A DNA stretch of 64,000 bases from Hyphomicrobium_B sp001006785 (lineage in GTDB: Bacteria > Pseudomonadota > Alphaproteobacteria > Rhizobiales > Hyphomicrobiaceae). The notes beneath the pieces are model-generated. The model saw only the letters and a list, made by a program, of their open reading frames with translations. It was not told the origin of the DNA and did no database searches. This document shows, one piece after another, positions 1-9,653 of this stretch. The position numbers were made by a program, and so were the translations under genes. Numbering within the stretch: the first letter of the stretch is position 1; each line of letters begins with the position of its first letter. The stretch lies in assembly GCF_001006785.1 (NCBI RefSeq), contig NZ_CDHO01000002.1, forward strand, positions 868,001 to 932,000, written 5' to 3'.

Positions 1-103
1 AGGCGATCGGAAACTGGATGAGGATCAGAAGCGCGATCAGCCAATGCAGGCCGCGCGCCGTCGGCGTGTACGTCGGAAGCTCATACTTCGGATCCTGGGC
101 CAT
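1..103 (-). CDS. Cytochrome b561-like protein, N-terminal fragment
   Basis: Only the first 34 codons lie in the window; the gene runs off the left edge. The start is the ATG complementary to 101-103. The peptide begins MAQDPKYELP and continues into RGLHWLIALLILIQF, a hydrophobic segment carrying a histidine in the LHW context seen at the first haem-ligand helix of the cytochrome b561 (YceJ/CybB) family. Such proteins are four-helix, di-haem inner-membrane electron carriers. It is divergent from the ABC exporter that starts at 318. The family call rests on one short segment, so it is tentative. Confidence 0.55.
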   Translation of the reverse strand, partial: MAQDPKYELPTYTPTARGLHWLIALLILIQFPIA

Positions 104-317
104 GACTTTCGAGCCTCCCAGACGCTGCCTGAACCTAGCATTGAGCAGACGCGCACGCCCGTCAAGGCGATCGCCATTCGCCCCTTTTCCCTGATGCTTA
201 TTCTCCGTGGAATGCTATAGAGCGGCCAGGGTCAACGGCAATTCAATCAGGCATGCACATGGGGGCTTCGGAAAGTCCTTCGGTCCGTCTCGGCTGCGGC
301 GCTCCGGAGAAGCAGGC

Positions 318-2099
318 ATGACGTCGAAGCCGCTGAACCTCTTCCAAATCTACATCCGCGCCCTGAAGCTGCTCGAGTCCGAAAAGTATCTCGCGATCGG
401 CTTGGCACTCGCGAGCATATTCATCGCAGCCATCCAGCTTGCCGAGCCTATTCTGTTCGGACGCGTCGTCGACGCACTCAGCAAGGGCGAAAGCGCATTC
501 GGCTATATCGGCCTGTGGGCCGTCCTCGGCCTGTTCGGCGTCATCGCCGGCGTGATCGTCAGCATCAATTCCGATCGCCTCGCCCATCGCCAGAAGAACG
601 CGCATCTCGCCACCGTCTTCGAAAAGGCGATGGCCCTGCCGCAGAGCGTGCACGCGACGCGCGGCAGTGGCGCAACGATCCGAACCATTCTCGCCGGAAC
701 GACGGCCCTCTTCTGGCTCTGGCTCGGAGCCATGCGCGAACATTTCACAGCACTGTTCGGCATCATCCTGCTCGTTCCGACCGCGATCAGCATGGACGCG
801 CGCATGGCAACGATCCTTGTTGCGCTGGCTGCCGCCTATACGCTGATGAACGTCCTCGTGATGCGCAAGACGACCTACGGGCAGGCCGCCGTCGAAGAGC
901 ATGAGACGGCACTCTCAGGCCGCGTCGTCGACGTGATCGGCAACGTCATGGTGGTGCAGAGCTACGCCCGACTGCAGGCCGAAGCGGAGGCTTTGCGCGG
1001 CCTGTCGCGTGAGCTGCTGACAGCACAATTTCCGGTCGTCACCTGGTGGGGCATCCTGACGGTCATGCAGCGTTCGGCGGCGACGCTGACGATGGTCGTG
1101 ATCTTCGTCGCGGGCGCCGTTCTCGTCGGACGCGGCGAGCTGACGGTCGGCCAGATCGTGAGCTTCGTTGCCTTCGCAACGCTGCTGATCAGTCGCCTCG
1201 ATCAGCTTTCAGCCTTCGTCGTGAAGGTTCATCAGCAGGCGCCGACCCTCACCTTGCTGTTCGAGCTGATGGACGAAAAGGCCAACAACGAGGACAAGCC
1301 CGGCGCCAAGCCCTTGGAGAACGTCGCAGGCGCCGTCGCCTTCGAGCACGTGAACTTCCGCTATGGCGGCAGCCCGCAGGGCATATCGGATGTGACGTTT
1401 GCCGCCAACGCCGGCGAGACGGTCGCCCTCGTCGGTCCGACCGGCTCCGGCAAGTCGACGACGATCGCCCTGCTCCAGCGTTTCCAGACGCCATCGTCGG
1501 GCCGCATCACCATCGACGGCCAGAACATCGCCGACGTCACGATACAGTCGCTGCGCCAAGCGATCTCCGTCGTCTTCCAGGACGCCGGGCTTTTCAATCG
1601 CACGATCGGTGAGAACATCCGCATCGGCAAACCGGACGCAACCGACGCCGAGGTCGAACGCGCCAGCAAACTCGCCGAAGCGCACGATTTCATCATGCGC
1701 AAGCCGGGTGGCTACGGCTTCATGATCGGCGAGCGTGGACTATCGCTCTCAGGCGGCGAACGCCAGCGCATCGCCATCGCGCGCGCGATTCTGAAAGACG
1801 CACCGATCCTGATCCTCGACGAAGCGACGAGCGCGCTCGATTCCGAAACCGAAGCCAAGATCAAACGCGCCCTCGACACACTCAGAACGGGACGCACGAC
1901 GTTCGTGATCGCGCACCGCCTGTCGACCGTTGCCGATGCCGATGAAATCTTCGTCCTCGATCACGGCGAAATCGTCGAGCGCGGACGCTTCGACGACCTG
2001 GCGCAGGGGACGGGGCTGTTCGCGCGTCTCGTCGCGGAAGGCGGTTTCACGGTGCCGAAAACCACCGAAACCCCGCCCGACGCAAACGGCAAACGCTAA
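318..2099 (+). CDS. ndvA: ABC transporter with fused permease and ATPase, NdvA/ChvA-type glucan exporter
   Basis: A 593-residue half-transporter: an N-terminal six-helix ABC transporter membrane domain (about 25-310) and a C-terminal nucleotide-binding domain. The Walker A GPTGSGKST is near residue 373, the signature LSGGE near 477 and Walker B ILILDEAT just after. Length and the N terminus (KPLNLFQIYIRALKLL) match the NdvA/ChvA family (about 590 residues), which exports cyclic beta-1,2-glucan to the periplasm for osmoadaptation. The open frame extends upstream to 207, but the ATG at 318 has a GGAGAAGCAGG ribosome site and gives the family N terminus. No glucan synthase (NdvB) is in the window, so the substrate is inferred from family membership alone. 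Confidence 0.85.
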   Translation: MTSKPLNLFQIYIRALKLLESEKYLAIGLALASIFIAAIQLAEPILFGRVVDALSKGESAFGYIGLWAVLGLFGVIAGVIVSINSDRLAHRQKNAHLATVFEKAMALPQSVHATRGSGATIRTILAGTTALFWLWLGAMREHFTALFGIILLVPTAISMDARMATILVALAAAYTLMNVLVMRKTTYGQAAVEEHETALSGRVVDVIGNVMVVQSYARLQAEAEALRGLSRELLTAQFPVVTWWGILTVMQRSAATLTMVVIFVAGAVLVGRGELTVGQIVSFVAFATLLISRLDQLSAFVVKVHQQAPTLTLLFELMDEKANNEDKPGAKPLENVAGAVAFEHVNFRYGGSPQGISDVTFAANAGETVALVGPTGSGKSTTIALLQRFQTPSSGRITIDGQNIADVTIQSLRQAISVVFQDAGLFNRTIGENIRIGKPDATDAEVERASKLAEAHDFIMRKPGGYGFMIGERGLSLSGGERQRIAIARAILKDAPILILDEATSALDSETEAKIKRALDTLRTGRTTFVIAHRLSTVADADEIFVLDHGEIVERGRFDDLAQGTGLFARLVAEGGFTVPKTTETPPDANGKR

Positions 2100-2127
2100 A
2101 CGAATTCTACGCCGCGCGACCGCGCGC

Positions 2128-3435
2128 TCAGCGATACAAATCCGCGCGTGTCGGCGGCAGCGGCGGCGGACGCTTCGCCGTCTTCGACGCCAGTGTCTGA
2201 TAAAGCCTGAGCGACCCGCGCGAGAACGCGAGACTGACGCCCGCGAGATACGCGACCCAGATCCGGTATTTCTCTTCGCCGACAAAGCCGATCGCTTCAT
2301 CCTTGCGCGCCGTCAGGCGCTCGCACCAGAGCTGACACGTGCGCGCGTAATGCATCCGCCACGCTTCGACGTCGTGCACTTCGAAACCTGCGCGTTCCAT
2401 CGCGTTGATCGTGTGCCCGATGTCGTCCAGCTCGCCGCCCGGAAAAATGTATTTCGCGATCGCTTTCTTCTCCGGCCGCGTCAGCCATTTCTTGGCGTTC
2501 TTCGGCGCACGATGCGAAATGGCGTGATTGAGGAACAGCCCGTCTTCGCTCAGAAGCGAGCGCACCTTGCTCATGTAGCCCGGAATGTTCTTGAGCCCTA
2601 TATGCTCGTACATGCCGATCGACGCGATCTTGTCGTAGGTGCCGCTGATGTTCTGATAGTCGGCAAGCTCGAACGTGACGCGATCAGCGAGGCCGAGCTT
2701 ATTCGCTTTCTCACGCGCGAACGAGAGTTGTTCCTCGGAGAGCGTGATGCCATGCGCGGTCACGCCGTAAGCTTGCGCAGCGTGGCAGAGAAGACCGCCC
2801 CATCCGGCTCCAATATCGAGCATCCGGTCGCCGGGCTTCAGCCGCAGCTTACGGCAGATCATCTCGAGCTTGTCGCGCTGCGCCTGTTCGACACCGTTCG
2901 ACCAGTCCGTGTAATAGGCGCACGAATAGACCATCTCGGGATCGAGAAAGAGCGCGTAGAAGTCGTTCGATAGATCGTAGTGGAATTGAATGTAGTCCTT
3001 GTTGTCGGCAATCTTGCGATTGACGCCGGACTCGTCACCGCTGAAGCCGTGCGCATCGCGCGCATCCTTCTTCGCAAAGACAAACGGCAGCAGATTGCGT
3101 CCGACTTTGGCGATATCGCGACCTTTGACTTTCGGCGCCTTGTCGTTCTTCTGCAGATCACGTCCGAAATCGACCAGCGTGCCGCCCGAGAAGTCGATCC
3201 CCTTCTCAATGTACTGGCGAATGATCGTATCGAGACGCGGACTGCGAACCAGCGTGCCGATCACGCCCGGATCACTGATCGAGATTTCGAAATTCGAGGT
3301 CGGAGCTTTGCCGAGCGGCAGACGCGAACCGTCCCAAAGACGCGCCCAGGCGTTGAGATCGAAGCGATCGGCAACGTCGCGCACCAGCGCGCGCGCCGCT
3401 TCGAGTTGCCTGTCCTGACCTGTACCACCTGCCAT
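2128..3435 (-). CDS. cfa: Cyclopropane-fatty-acyl-phospholipid synthase
   Basis: A 435-residue CFA synthase that transfers a methylene from S-adenosylmethionine to the double bond of membrane phospholipid acyl chains, a typical stationary-phase and acid-stress membrane modification. The SAM-binding motif LDIGAGWGG is in the middle of the protein, and the conserved IGMYEHIGLKN and FPGGELDD segments follow. The ATG at 3435 is chosen because GAGGGG sits seven bases upstream; the longer frame starts with a GTG at 3456 that has no ribosome site. It converges with the ABC exporter, with 28 bases between the stops. Confidence 0.93.
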   Translation of the reverse strand: MAGGTGQDRQLEAARALVRDVADRFDLNAWARLWDGSRLPLGKAPTSNFEISISDPGVIGTLVRSPRLDTIIRQYIEKGIDFSGGTLVDFGRDLQKNDKAPKVKGRDIAKVGRNLLPFVFAKKDARDAHGFSGDESGVNRKIADNKDYIQFHYDLSNDFYALFLDPEMVYSCAYYTDWSNGVEQAQRDKLEMICRKLRLKPGDRMLDIGAGWGGLLCHAAQAYGVTAHGITLSEEQLSFAREKANKLGLADRVTFELADYQNISGTYDKIASIGMYEHIGLKNIPGYMSKVRSLLSEDGLFLNHAISHRAPKNAKKWLTRPEKKAIAKYIFPGGELDDIGHTINAMERAGFEVHDVEAWRMHYARTCQLWCERLTARKDEAIGFVGEEKYRIWVAYLAGVSLAFSRGSLRLYQTLASKTAKRPPPLPPTRADLYR

Positions 3436-3514
3436 GCGCACGCCCCTCAGCTTCACCTATTGCGAGGTGCATAGCTCATTCAGGATCGCGCGTCTCGCGT
3501 TGCGATTGCGTTAT

Positions 3515-4819
3515 TCAGGCCGCAACGCTGGCTTCGATGGATTTCGGCGCTTCCAGAATCGCGGCGACGCCCATGCCGCCGGCTGTGCAGATCGAAATCA
3601 GGCCGCGACCGCCATTTATCGACAACAGTTTCGCGAGATTGGCGACGATGCGCGCACCGGTTGCGGCGAACGGATGACCGAACGCCAGAGAAGAGCCTTT
3701 GACATTGAGCTTGGCGCGATCGATCGAACCGAGCGGTGCGTCCTTGCCGAGGACCCTCTTGCAGTAATCGGCGTCTTCCCAGGCTTTCAGCGTACAGAGA
3801 ACCTGGGCCGCGAAGGCTTCGTGAATTTCATAGAAATCGAAGTCCTGCAGCGTCAGCCCGGCACGGTCGAGCAGCTTCGACACCGCGATCGTCGGCGCCA
3901 TCAGCAGACCGTCGCCGCCGACGAAATTGTTGGCGATGTGCTGTCCGTACGTGAGATAGGCGAGCACCGGCAGATTGTGCGCTTTCGCCCACTCTTCAGA
4001 GGCAAGAAGCACAGCCGACGCGCCATCGGTCATCGGCGTCGAGTTGCCTGCTGTCAAAGTTCCGCGTTCCGATTTCTCGAACGCAGGCTTCAGCGACGCA
4101 AGCTTATCGAGCGAAATGTCGGGACGAAGGTTGTTGTCGCGATAAACGCCCGCGCACGGCACGATCAAATCGTCCATGTAGCCTTCGTCGTAGGCGGCCG
4201 CGCCTTTCTTGTGACTCTCGAAGGCAAGCTCGTCCTGCGCGGCGCGCGGGATTTTCCATTCCTGTGCCATCAGCTCGCAATGCTGCCCCATCGAGAGGCC
4301 CGTGCGCGGCTCGGAAACTGCCGGCGGCTGCGGCGCAAGCTCGGACGGCGACAGCCCCTTGAAGACCCGAATCTTGTCGAGCGCTGTCTTGCTCTGACCA
4401 ACCTGCACGAGGCGCTTTGAAAACTTCTTCGAGAAAACGATCGGCGCATCGGACGTCGTGTCCGATCCGACCGCAATCGCGCTTTCGATCTCGCCGGTTG
4501 CGATCTTGCCCGCCGACATCAGCGCCGATTGCAACGACGTTCCACACGCTTGGATCAGCGTGACACCCGGCGTCGATGGCGCAAGCTTCGATGAGAGCAC
4601 AGCTTCGCGCGCCAGATTGAAATCGCGCGAATGCGTGACGACCGCGCCGCCAACGACTTCGTCGATGTGCTGGCCTTTGAGCCCGAACCGGTCGACGACA
4701 CCGTTCAGCGCCGCTGCCATCATCTCGAGATTCGAGAGATCGGCATAAAGCGTGTTGGACCGGCAGAACGGGATACGGACACCGCCGATCACCGCAACGC
4801 GCCGAAGCTCTCGTGTCAT
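3515..4819 (-). CDS. fadI: Acetyl-CoA C-acyltransferase (3-ketoacyl-CoA thiolase, FadI-like)
   Basis: A 434-residue thiolase for the last step of beta-oxidation: 3-ketoacyl-CoA plus CoA gives acetyl-CoA and a shortened acyl-CoA. The three catalytic regions are visible: the nucleophile in QACGTSLQ (about residue 92), the histidine in GHPFAATGAR and the second cysteine in CTAGGMG near the C terminus. Length fits FadI (about 436) rather than the shorter FadA type. The ATG at 4819 has GGAG six bases upstream; a TTG 12 bases further out is less likely. It is the last gene of a fadE-fadJ-fadI operon, 53 bases after fadJ. Confidence 0.92.
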   Translation of the reverse strand: MTRELRRVAVIGGVRIPFCRSNTLYADLSNLEMMAAALNGVVDRFGLKGQHIDEVVGGAVVTHSRDFNLAREAVLSSKLAPSTPGVTLIQACGTSLQSALMSAGKIATGEIESAIAVGSDTTSDAPIVFSKKFSKRLVQVGQSKTALDKIRVFKGLSPSELAPQPPAVSEPRTGLSMGQHCELMAQEWKIPRAAQDELAFESHKKGAAAYDEGYMDDLIVPCAGVYRDNNLRPDISLDKLASLKPAFEKSERGTLTAGNSTPMTDGASAVLLASEEWAKAHNLPVLAYLTYGQHIANNFVGGDGLLMAPTIAVSKLLDRAGLTLQDFDFYEIHEAFAAQVLCTLKAWEDADYCKRVLGKDAPLGSIDRAKLNVKGSSLAFGHPFAATGARIVANLAKLLSINGGRGLISICTAGGMGVAAILEAPKSIEASVAA

Positions 4820-4872
4820 ATCGATCTCCAATGTTTCCCCTCTGCCCGTAAGAACGTGGAGAGAGAATAATC

Positions 4873-6888
4873 TTACTCCGCAGCGGCGCGCGACGTGATC
4901 GCAGGCTCCGTCTCGGGATGCGTTTTCTTGTAGTGCAACGGCCCGCCGCGGAACGGCGCAAAGCCCGTCCCGAAAATCATGCCCGCATCGACGAGATCGG
5001 CGCTCTCGACGACACCCTCGTCGAGCGTCTTCTGCGCTTCCGCGATCATCGGCTCGATCAACTCGCGCCCAAGCTTGTCGAGTTCGGTCTTCGAGAACTT
5101 GGCGTCCGACTTCACCGGCTTGCCGTCTTTCCAGACATAGAAACCTTCGCCCGTCTTCTTGCCGAGCCGGCCGGAGGCGACGAGACGGTCAAGCCGCGAG
5201 CCCTCGCTCGACTGACCGAGGATTTTCGCGACGTGTGCGCAGATATCGAGACCGACGTTGTCGGCAAGCTCGATCGGCCCCATCGGCATCCCGAAGGCGC
5301 GAACGGCTTCGTCGATCTTCTCCTTGTCCTCGCCCTCTTCGAGACGCTTCATCGCCGCGAACATGTAAGGCGTCAGAACCTTGTTGACCATGAAGCCCGG
5401 AACGTCCTTCGTGATCAGCGGGAACTTGTCGATAGCCGTGACGAACGTCGCGCCCTTCTTCACTTCCTCGTCGCGCGTTTTCGAGCCGCGCACGACTTCG
5501 ACGAGCGGCATCTGCGGCACAGGTGAGAAGAAGTGCAGGCCGATCAGACGGCCAGGATCCTTCAGCGGCGCGGAAATATCTTCGAGCTTCAACGACGACG
5601 TGTTCGTCGCCAGCACCGCACCGGGCTTGATCTTTGTTTCGAGGTCCGCGAACAGCTTCTGCTTGATGTCGAGCCGCTCGACGATCGCCTCGATGATGAC
5701 GTCGGCCCGCGCAACACCCTTGCCTTCGGGGTCGGCGATCAGACGCGTCTTGGCGGCATCGCGCGTCGCCTTCGTCTTGAACTTGCGCGCGAACAGCTTG
5801 CCTTGCGCCTTAATGCCCTTTTCAAGCTGCTCCGGCGAAATGTCCTGCAGCGTCACTTCCATGCCGGCGGCAACGCAAACGCCTGCGATATCGGCACCCA
5901 TCGTGCCCGCGCCGATGACGTGAACGCGGGTCGGCCGCCATTTGAAGCCCTTCGGCGCTTGCGCCTTCAACAGCTCCGTCAGGCGGAACACACGGCGTAG
6001 ATTGCGCGACGTCTCCGAAACCATCAACGGCGCGAACGCCGTCGTCTCGGCCTTTTTCATCTGATTGAGATCGCCGCCCTCTTTCTCGAAGAGATCGATC
6101 AGACGGAAGGGCGCGGGATAGTGATCTTCGCGAACCTTTTTGGCGGTCTCCTGACGCATCTTGCCCGCAAGGAAACCGCGCGCCGGCCATTTGGTGAGCA
6201 GCATCTTGGCGAGACCCGCCGACTGCGAACGCCGGTTCTGCAGCACAGCTTTCCGCGCAGCCCAATGCAGTTCGCCCGGACTGCCGACGAGCTGATCGAT
6301 GAAGCCTTGCGCCTTCGCAACCGTCGCGCGGATCATGCCGCCGGTCAGCATTGCCTGCATGGCCGCCATCGGACCCGCCTGCTTGATCGAACGCGCAGTA
6401 CCGTTGAAGCCAGGGAAAATGCCGAGCTTGACCTCAGGAAAGCCGATGCGCGTCGAGTCATCGCGCGTCGCGATCCGGTAATGGCAGGCGAGGATCAGCT
6501 CCAGCCCGCCGCCGACGCAGACGCCGTGGATGGCCGCGACCACCGGAACCGGCAGCTTCTCGATGCGATCCAGAAGTGCGTTGACCGGCTTCAGCGCGTT
6601 GACGACATCCTGCTCGTTCTGAAACGTCTCGAACTCGCGGATGTCGGCGCCGACGACGAAGCCGCGCTCCTTCCCCGAGATGATGACGAGGCCGCGAACG
6701 GTCTTCGCCCGCGCTTCCGCTTCGACGCGTTCGATGATGGCGTCGAGTTCCTCGATCGGCCGGCGGCCGAGCGAATTCGCGCTTTCGCCTTCCCGGTCGA
6801 ACACCGCCCACGCGATGTTTTCGCCGTCGATTGAGAAGCGCCAATCCTTCAAGTGCGCTGCCTTCATGTCCGCCGTCGCTTCACTCAT
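4873..6888 (-). CDS. fadJ: Fatty acid oxidation complex alpha subunit: enoyl-CoA hydratase / 3-hydroxyacyl-CoA dehydrogenase
   Basis: A 671-residue bifunctional enzyme. The N-terminal crotonase domain (about 10-290) keeps both catalytic glutamates, in GGGLEL and FPEVKLGIFPG. It is followed by a 3-hydroxyacyl-CoA dehydrogenase NAD-binding domain (VIGAGTMGADIAG, near residue 325; the catalytic-region histidine in LIGLHFFSPVP) and a C-terminal dehydrogenase domain. It hydrates 2-enoyl-CoA and oxidises the product to 3-ketoacyl-CoA, feeding the thiolase downstream. The ATG at 6888 is preceded by GAGGTG, and only eight bases separate it from the fadE stop, so the pair is probably translationally coupled. 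Confidence 0.94.
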   Translation of the reverse strand: MSEATADMKAAHLKDWRFSIDGENIAWAVFDREGESANSLGRRPIEELDAIIERVEAEARAKTVRGLVIISGKERGFVVGADIREFETFQNEQDVVNALKPVNALLDRIEKLPVPVVAAIHGVCVGGGLELILACHYRIATRDDSTRIGFPEVKLGIFPGFNGTARSIKQAGPMAAMQAMLTGGMIRATVAKAQGFIDQLVGSPGELHWAARKAVLQNRRSQSAGLAKMLLTKWPARGFLAGKMRQETAKKVREDHYPAPFRLIDLFEKEGGDLNQMKKAETTAFAPLMVSETSRNLRRVFRLTELLKAQAPKGFKWRPTRVHVIGAGTMGADIAGVCVAAGMEVTLQDISPEQLEKGIKAQGKLFARKFKTKATRDAAKTRLIADPEGKGVARADVIIEAIVERLDIKQKLFADLETKIKPGAVLATNTSSLKLEDISAPLKDPGRLIGLHFFSPVPQMPLVEVVRGSKTRDEEVKKGATFVTAIDKFPLITKDVPGFMVNKVLTPYMFAAMKRLEEGEDKEKIDEAVRAFGMPMGPIELADNVGLDICAHVAKILGQSSEGSRLDRLVASGRLGKKTGEGFYVWKDGKPVKSDAKFSKTELDKLGRELIEPMIAEAQKTLDEGVVESADLVDAGMIFGTGFAPFRGGPLHYKKTHPETEPAITSRAAAE

Positions 6889-6896
6889 GGCACACC

Positions 6897-9398
6897 TCAA
6901 ACTCCGAAACCGGCGATAGCTTTTTCCGAGGCCACTTTTTCAGACCCGCGAATATTATGGCCGAGGGTTGCGTAATTCGGCTTCACCTCGGCAGGATCGA
7001 AATGATCGACCGCGATGACGCGCGCGACGAGTTGCTCGACCTCGCGAAGTTGCTCGGCTTCCGCTGCCGTGATGACGCCCTTGTCGGCTGCTTCGGCGAA
7101 CCAGTCGATGCCGTGATAGCGCCGAACGAGCCCGTCGCGAATGGCTTTCTCGAGCTTCTTTTCGATCGGCTCGGCTGCGATGACCTTCTCAAGCGTCACC
7201 TCGAGGATGCCCGTCGGATCGTTGACGTCGCGCGAAACGAAGATGTGGCGCGTCAGCCGGTCGCGAACCTCGCCGGGCTGCAGGACATGCCGCGCAACCT
7301 GATGACCAAGCACATCGGACGCCGGCTTGAAGCGCCGCCCGAGCGGAAACACCACGATGCGCATCAGCGGCCGCGCCCAGCGAACGGGGAAATTGTCGAT
7401 GACGCCACCGAGCGCCTCCTGAAAGCGCCACAAGCCGTTCTGCGCTGCAAGCTCGACGACGAGCTCGTCGCCTGCCGGACGGCCGTCGTCCTGATACCGC
7501 TTCAGTGTCGCCGACAGCATGTAAAGCTCGGCCAGCGCATCCGCCATGCGCCCGGTTATCTTCTGCTTGATCTTCAGACCGCCGCCAAGCAAGGCCACGG
7601 TCAAATCGGCCACGAACGCATACGAACGGCTGGCACGTGCAAGCTGGCGATACCAGTGCGACATGCCGAGCGCATCGTCAGGCGACGAAACCAGCGCGCC
7701 GCCGGTGATGTTATGGACGAACGCTCCGGTCGCATTCGACAGCGAGAATGCGATGTGGCCGTTGAAGGCCGTCTCGAAGGCATCGAGCCCGCGCCGCTTG
7801 TCGGCATCCTGCGCCGCCTGCACTTCCTTGTAGAGAAACGGATGCGAGCGTAGCGCGCCCTGAGCAAACGTGATCAGCGTGCGCGTCAGAATGTTGGCGC
7901 CCTCGACGGTAATACCGACCGGAACCATCTGATATGCTGACTGGAGATAGTTCGACGGCCCATCGCAGATGCCGCGACCGCCATGAATGTCCATCGCGTC
8001 GTTGACCGCGCGGCGCATCTTCTCCGTCGTCTGATATTTCATAAGCGCCGAGATCACCGACGGTTTCTCTCCGCGAGAAACCATCGCGGCGGTCATCGCG
8101 CGGGCCGCTTCGTTGACATAGGCCGTCTCGATGATGCGGACCAGCGGCTCCTCGACGCCTTCCATGCGCGACACCGGCAAGCCGAACTGCTTTCTGATCC
8201 GCCCATAGGCCGACGTAACACGCAGCATCATTTTTGCGCCCGCCGTCGCCGAGGACGGCAGCGAAATCGCACGGCCCGCCGACAGGCATTCCATCAGCAT
8301 GCGCCAGCCGTTGCCAACCATCGCCTGCCCGCCGATGACCCAGTCGATCGGGATGAAAACGTCGTTGCCCCAGTTCGGCCCGTTCGGGAACGCAGCACCC
8401 GACGGCAGATGCCGCCGCCCGATGTTGACGCCCGGATGATCGGCCGGAATGAGCGCCAGCGTAATACCGACGTCCTCGCCTTTGCCGAGCAGGTTGTCCT
8501 TGTCGAACAGACGGAACGCGAGGCCGACGAGCGTCGCGTTCGGCCCGAGCGTGATGTAGCGCTTTTCCCAGGACAAACGGATGCCGAGCGTTTCCTTACC
8601 TTCATGCGTGCCGCGCGTGACATGGCCGATGTCGCGCATCGTGGCGGCATCCGAACCCGACGTCGGACCTGTCAGCGAGAAGCACGGAACTTCCTCGCCC
8701 TTCGCGAGACGCGGCAGATAATAATGCTTCTGTTCGTCGGTGCCGTATTTCTCGATGAGTTCGCCCGGCCCGAGCGAGTTCGGCACCATGACGATCGTCA
8801 CGACATCGGGCGACCGCGACGCGATCTTGCCGAGAATGAGCGACTGCGCCTGAGCCGAAAAACCGAGGCCGCCATGCTCCTTCGAAATCAGCATTCCGAG
8901 GAAGCCGTGGTGTTTAACGAAGCTCCAGATCTCCTCCGGGATCTCACGCAACGAATGGCGAACCTGCCAGTCGCTGATCATCCGGCACAGCTCTTCCGTC
9001 GGGCCATCGAGGAACGCGCGCTCTTCCGCCGAAAGCTCGATCGGAGGAATGGATTGCAGCTTGCTCCAGTCTGGCGTGCCGGAAAACAATTCCGCATCGA
9101 ACCCGACCGTTCCGGCCTCAAGCGCCTGCGCCTCGGTGTCGGAGACCTTTGGTAGAATTTTTCGTACCGTCGCAAAGATTGGCGCGACGATGAAGCGGCG
9201 GCGCAGAGCCGGGATCGACAGCAGCGCGAGCCCCACGAATGGAAGCCATGCGAGCCACGCCAGCGCGCTCGTGCAATTGTAGGTGGCCAGAAGCGTTAGA
9301 AGTCCGACAGCCGCCGCCCAGCCCCAAAGCGGTGCACGGATCATTCCGAGCAGGAGAAATCCGCCGAGGGCCAAAATCAACAGAACAACGGCCGCCAT
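6897..9398 (-). CDS. fadE: Acyl-CoA dehydrogenase, large membrane-associated FadE type
   Basis: An 833-residue acyl-CoA dehydrogenase of the FadE/YafH family (about 815 residues in E. coli), roughly twice the size of ordinary acyl-CoA dehydrogenases. Residues 1-70 form three hydrophobic helices that would anchor it to the inner membrane. The FAD-dependent catalytic core follows (LTGPTSGSDAA, substrate loop, then MDIHGGRGICDG) and then the extra FadE C-terminal domain. It catalyses the first step of beta-oxidation. GGAG lies upstream of the ATG at 9398. It is the first gene of a three-gene beta-oxidation operon with fadJ and fadI; no FadR-type regulator is nearby. Confidence 0.93.
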   Translation of the reverse strand: MAAVVLLILALGGFLLLGMIRAPLWGWAAAVGLLTLLATYNCTSALAWLAWLPFVGLALLSIPALRRRFIVAPIFATVRKILPKVSDTEAQALEAGTVGFDAELFSGTPDWSKLQSIPPIELSAEERAFLDGPTEELCRMISDWQVRHSLREIPEEIWSFVKHHGFLGMLISKEHGGLGFSAQAQSLILGKIASRSPDVVTIVMVPNSLGPGELIEKYGTDEQKHYYLPRLAKGEEVPCFSLTGPTSGSDAATMRDIGHVTRGTHEGKETLGIRLSWEKRYITLGPNATLVGLAFRLFDKDNLLGKGEDVGITLALIPADHPGVNIGRRHLPSGAAFPNGPNWGNDVFIPIDWVIGGQAMVGNGWRMLMECLSAGRAISLPSSATAGAKMMLRVTSAYGRIRKQFGLPVSRMEGVEEPLVRIIETAYVNEAARAMTAAMVSRGEKPSVISALMKYQTTEKMRRAVNDAMDIHGGRGICDGPSNYLQSAYQMVPVGITVEGANILTRTLITFAQGALRSHPFLYKEVQAAQDADKRRGLDAFETAFNGHIAFSLSNATGAFVHNITGGALVSSPDDALGMSHWYRQLARASRSYAFVADLTVALLGGGLKIKQKITGRMADALAELYMLSATLKRYQDDGRPAGDELVVELAAQNGLWRFQEALGGVIDNFPVRWARPLMRIVVFPLGRRFKPASDVLGHQVARHVLQPGEVRDRLTRHIFVSRDVNDPTGILEVTLEKVIAAEPIEKKLEKAIRDGLVRRYHGIDWFAEAADKGVITAAEAEQLREVEQLVARVIAVDHFDPAEVKPNYATLGHNIRGSEKVASEKAIAGFGV

Positions 9399-9653
9399 TT
9401 CGAGGTCTCCACTTGGAACCGCGGCGCACTTCGAAGCGGCTCCGACGGATACGCGAGTATCGTAAGCTGACGTGTACGCCAGCTTAACGATGCGGCCTGC
9501 CCCGGCCGCACCAAGTTGTATTTAAACACATTTGTGCGACAGCGGCTAATCCGGCATCGCGCCCGATTTTGGCAAAACTTCCGGCATCGATCCCCAGCCT
9601 AAATTTTACGAAGCCCCGATGCCACGGCACCTCAACGTTACGGCGCCGTAATA

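Noticed and set aside
207..317. N-terminal extension of the NdvA-like transporter
   Set aside because: The extra 37 residues are not part of the family and a good ribosome site precedes the internal ATG at 318.
9399..9653. Possible small gene in the gap between fadE and soxF
   Set aside because: Short frames exist but none has a ribosome site, sensible composition or family similarity.
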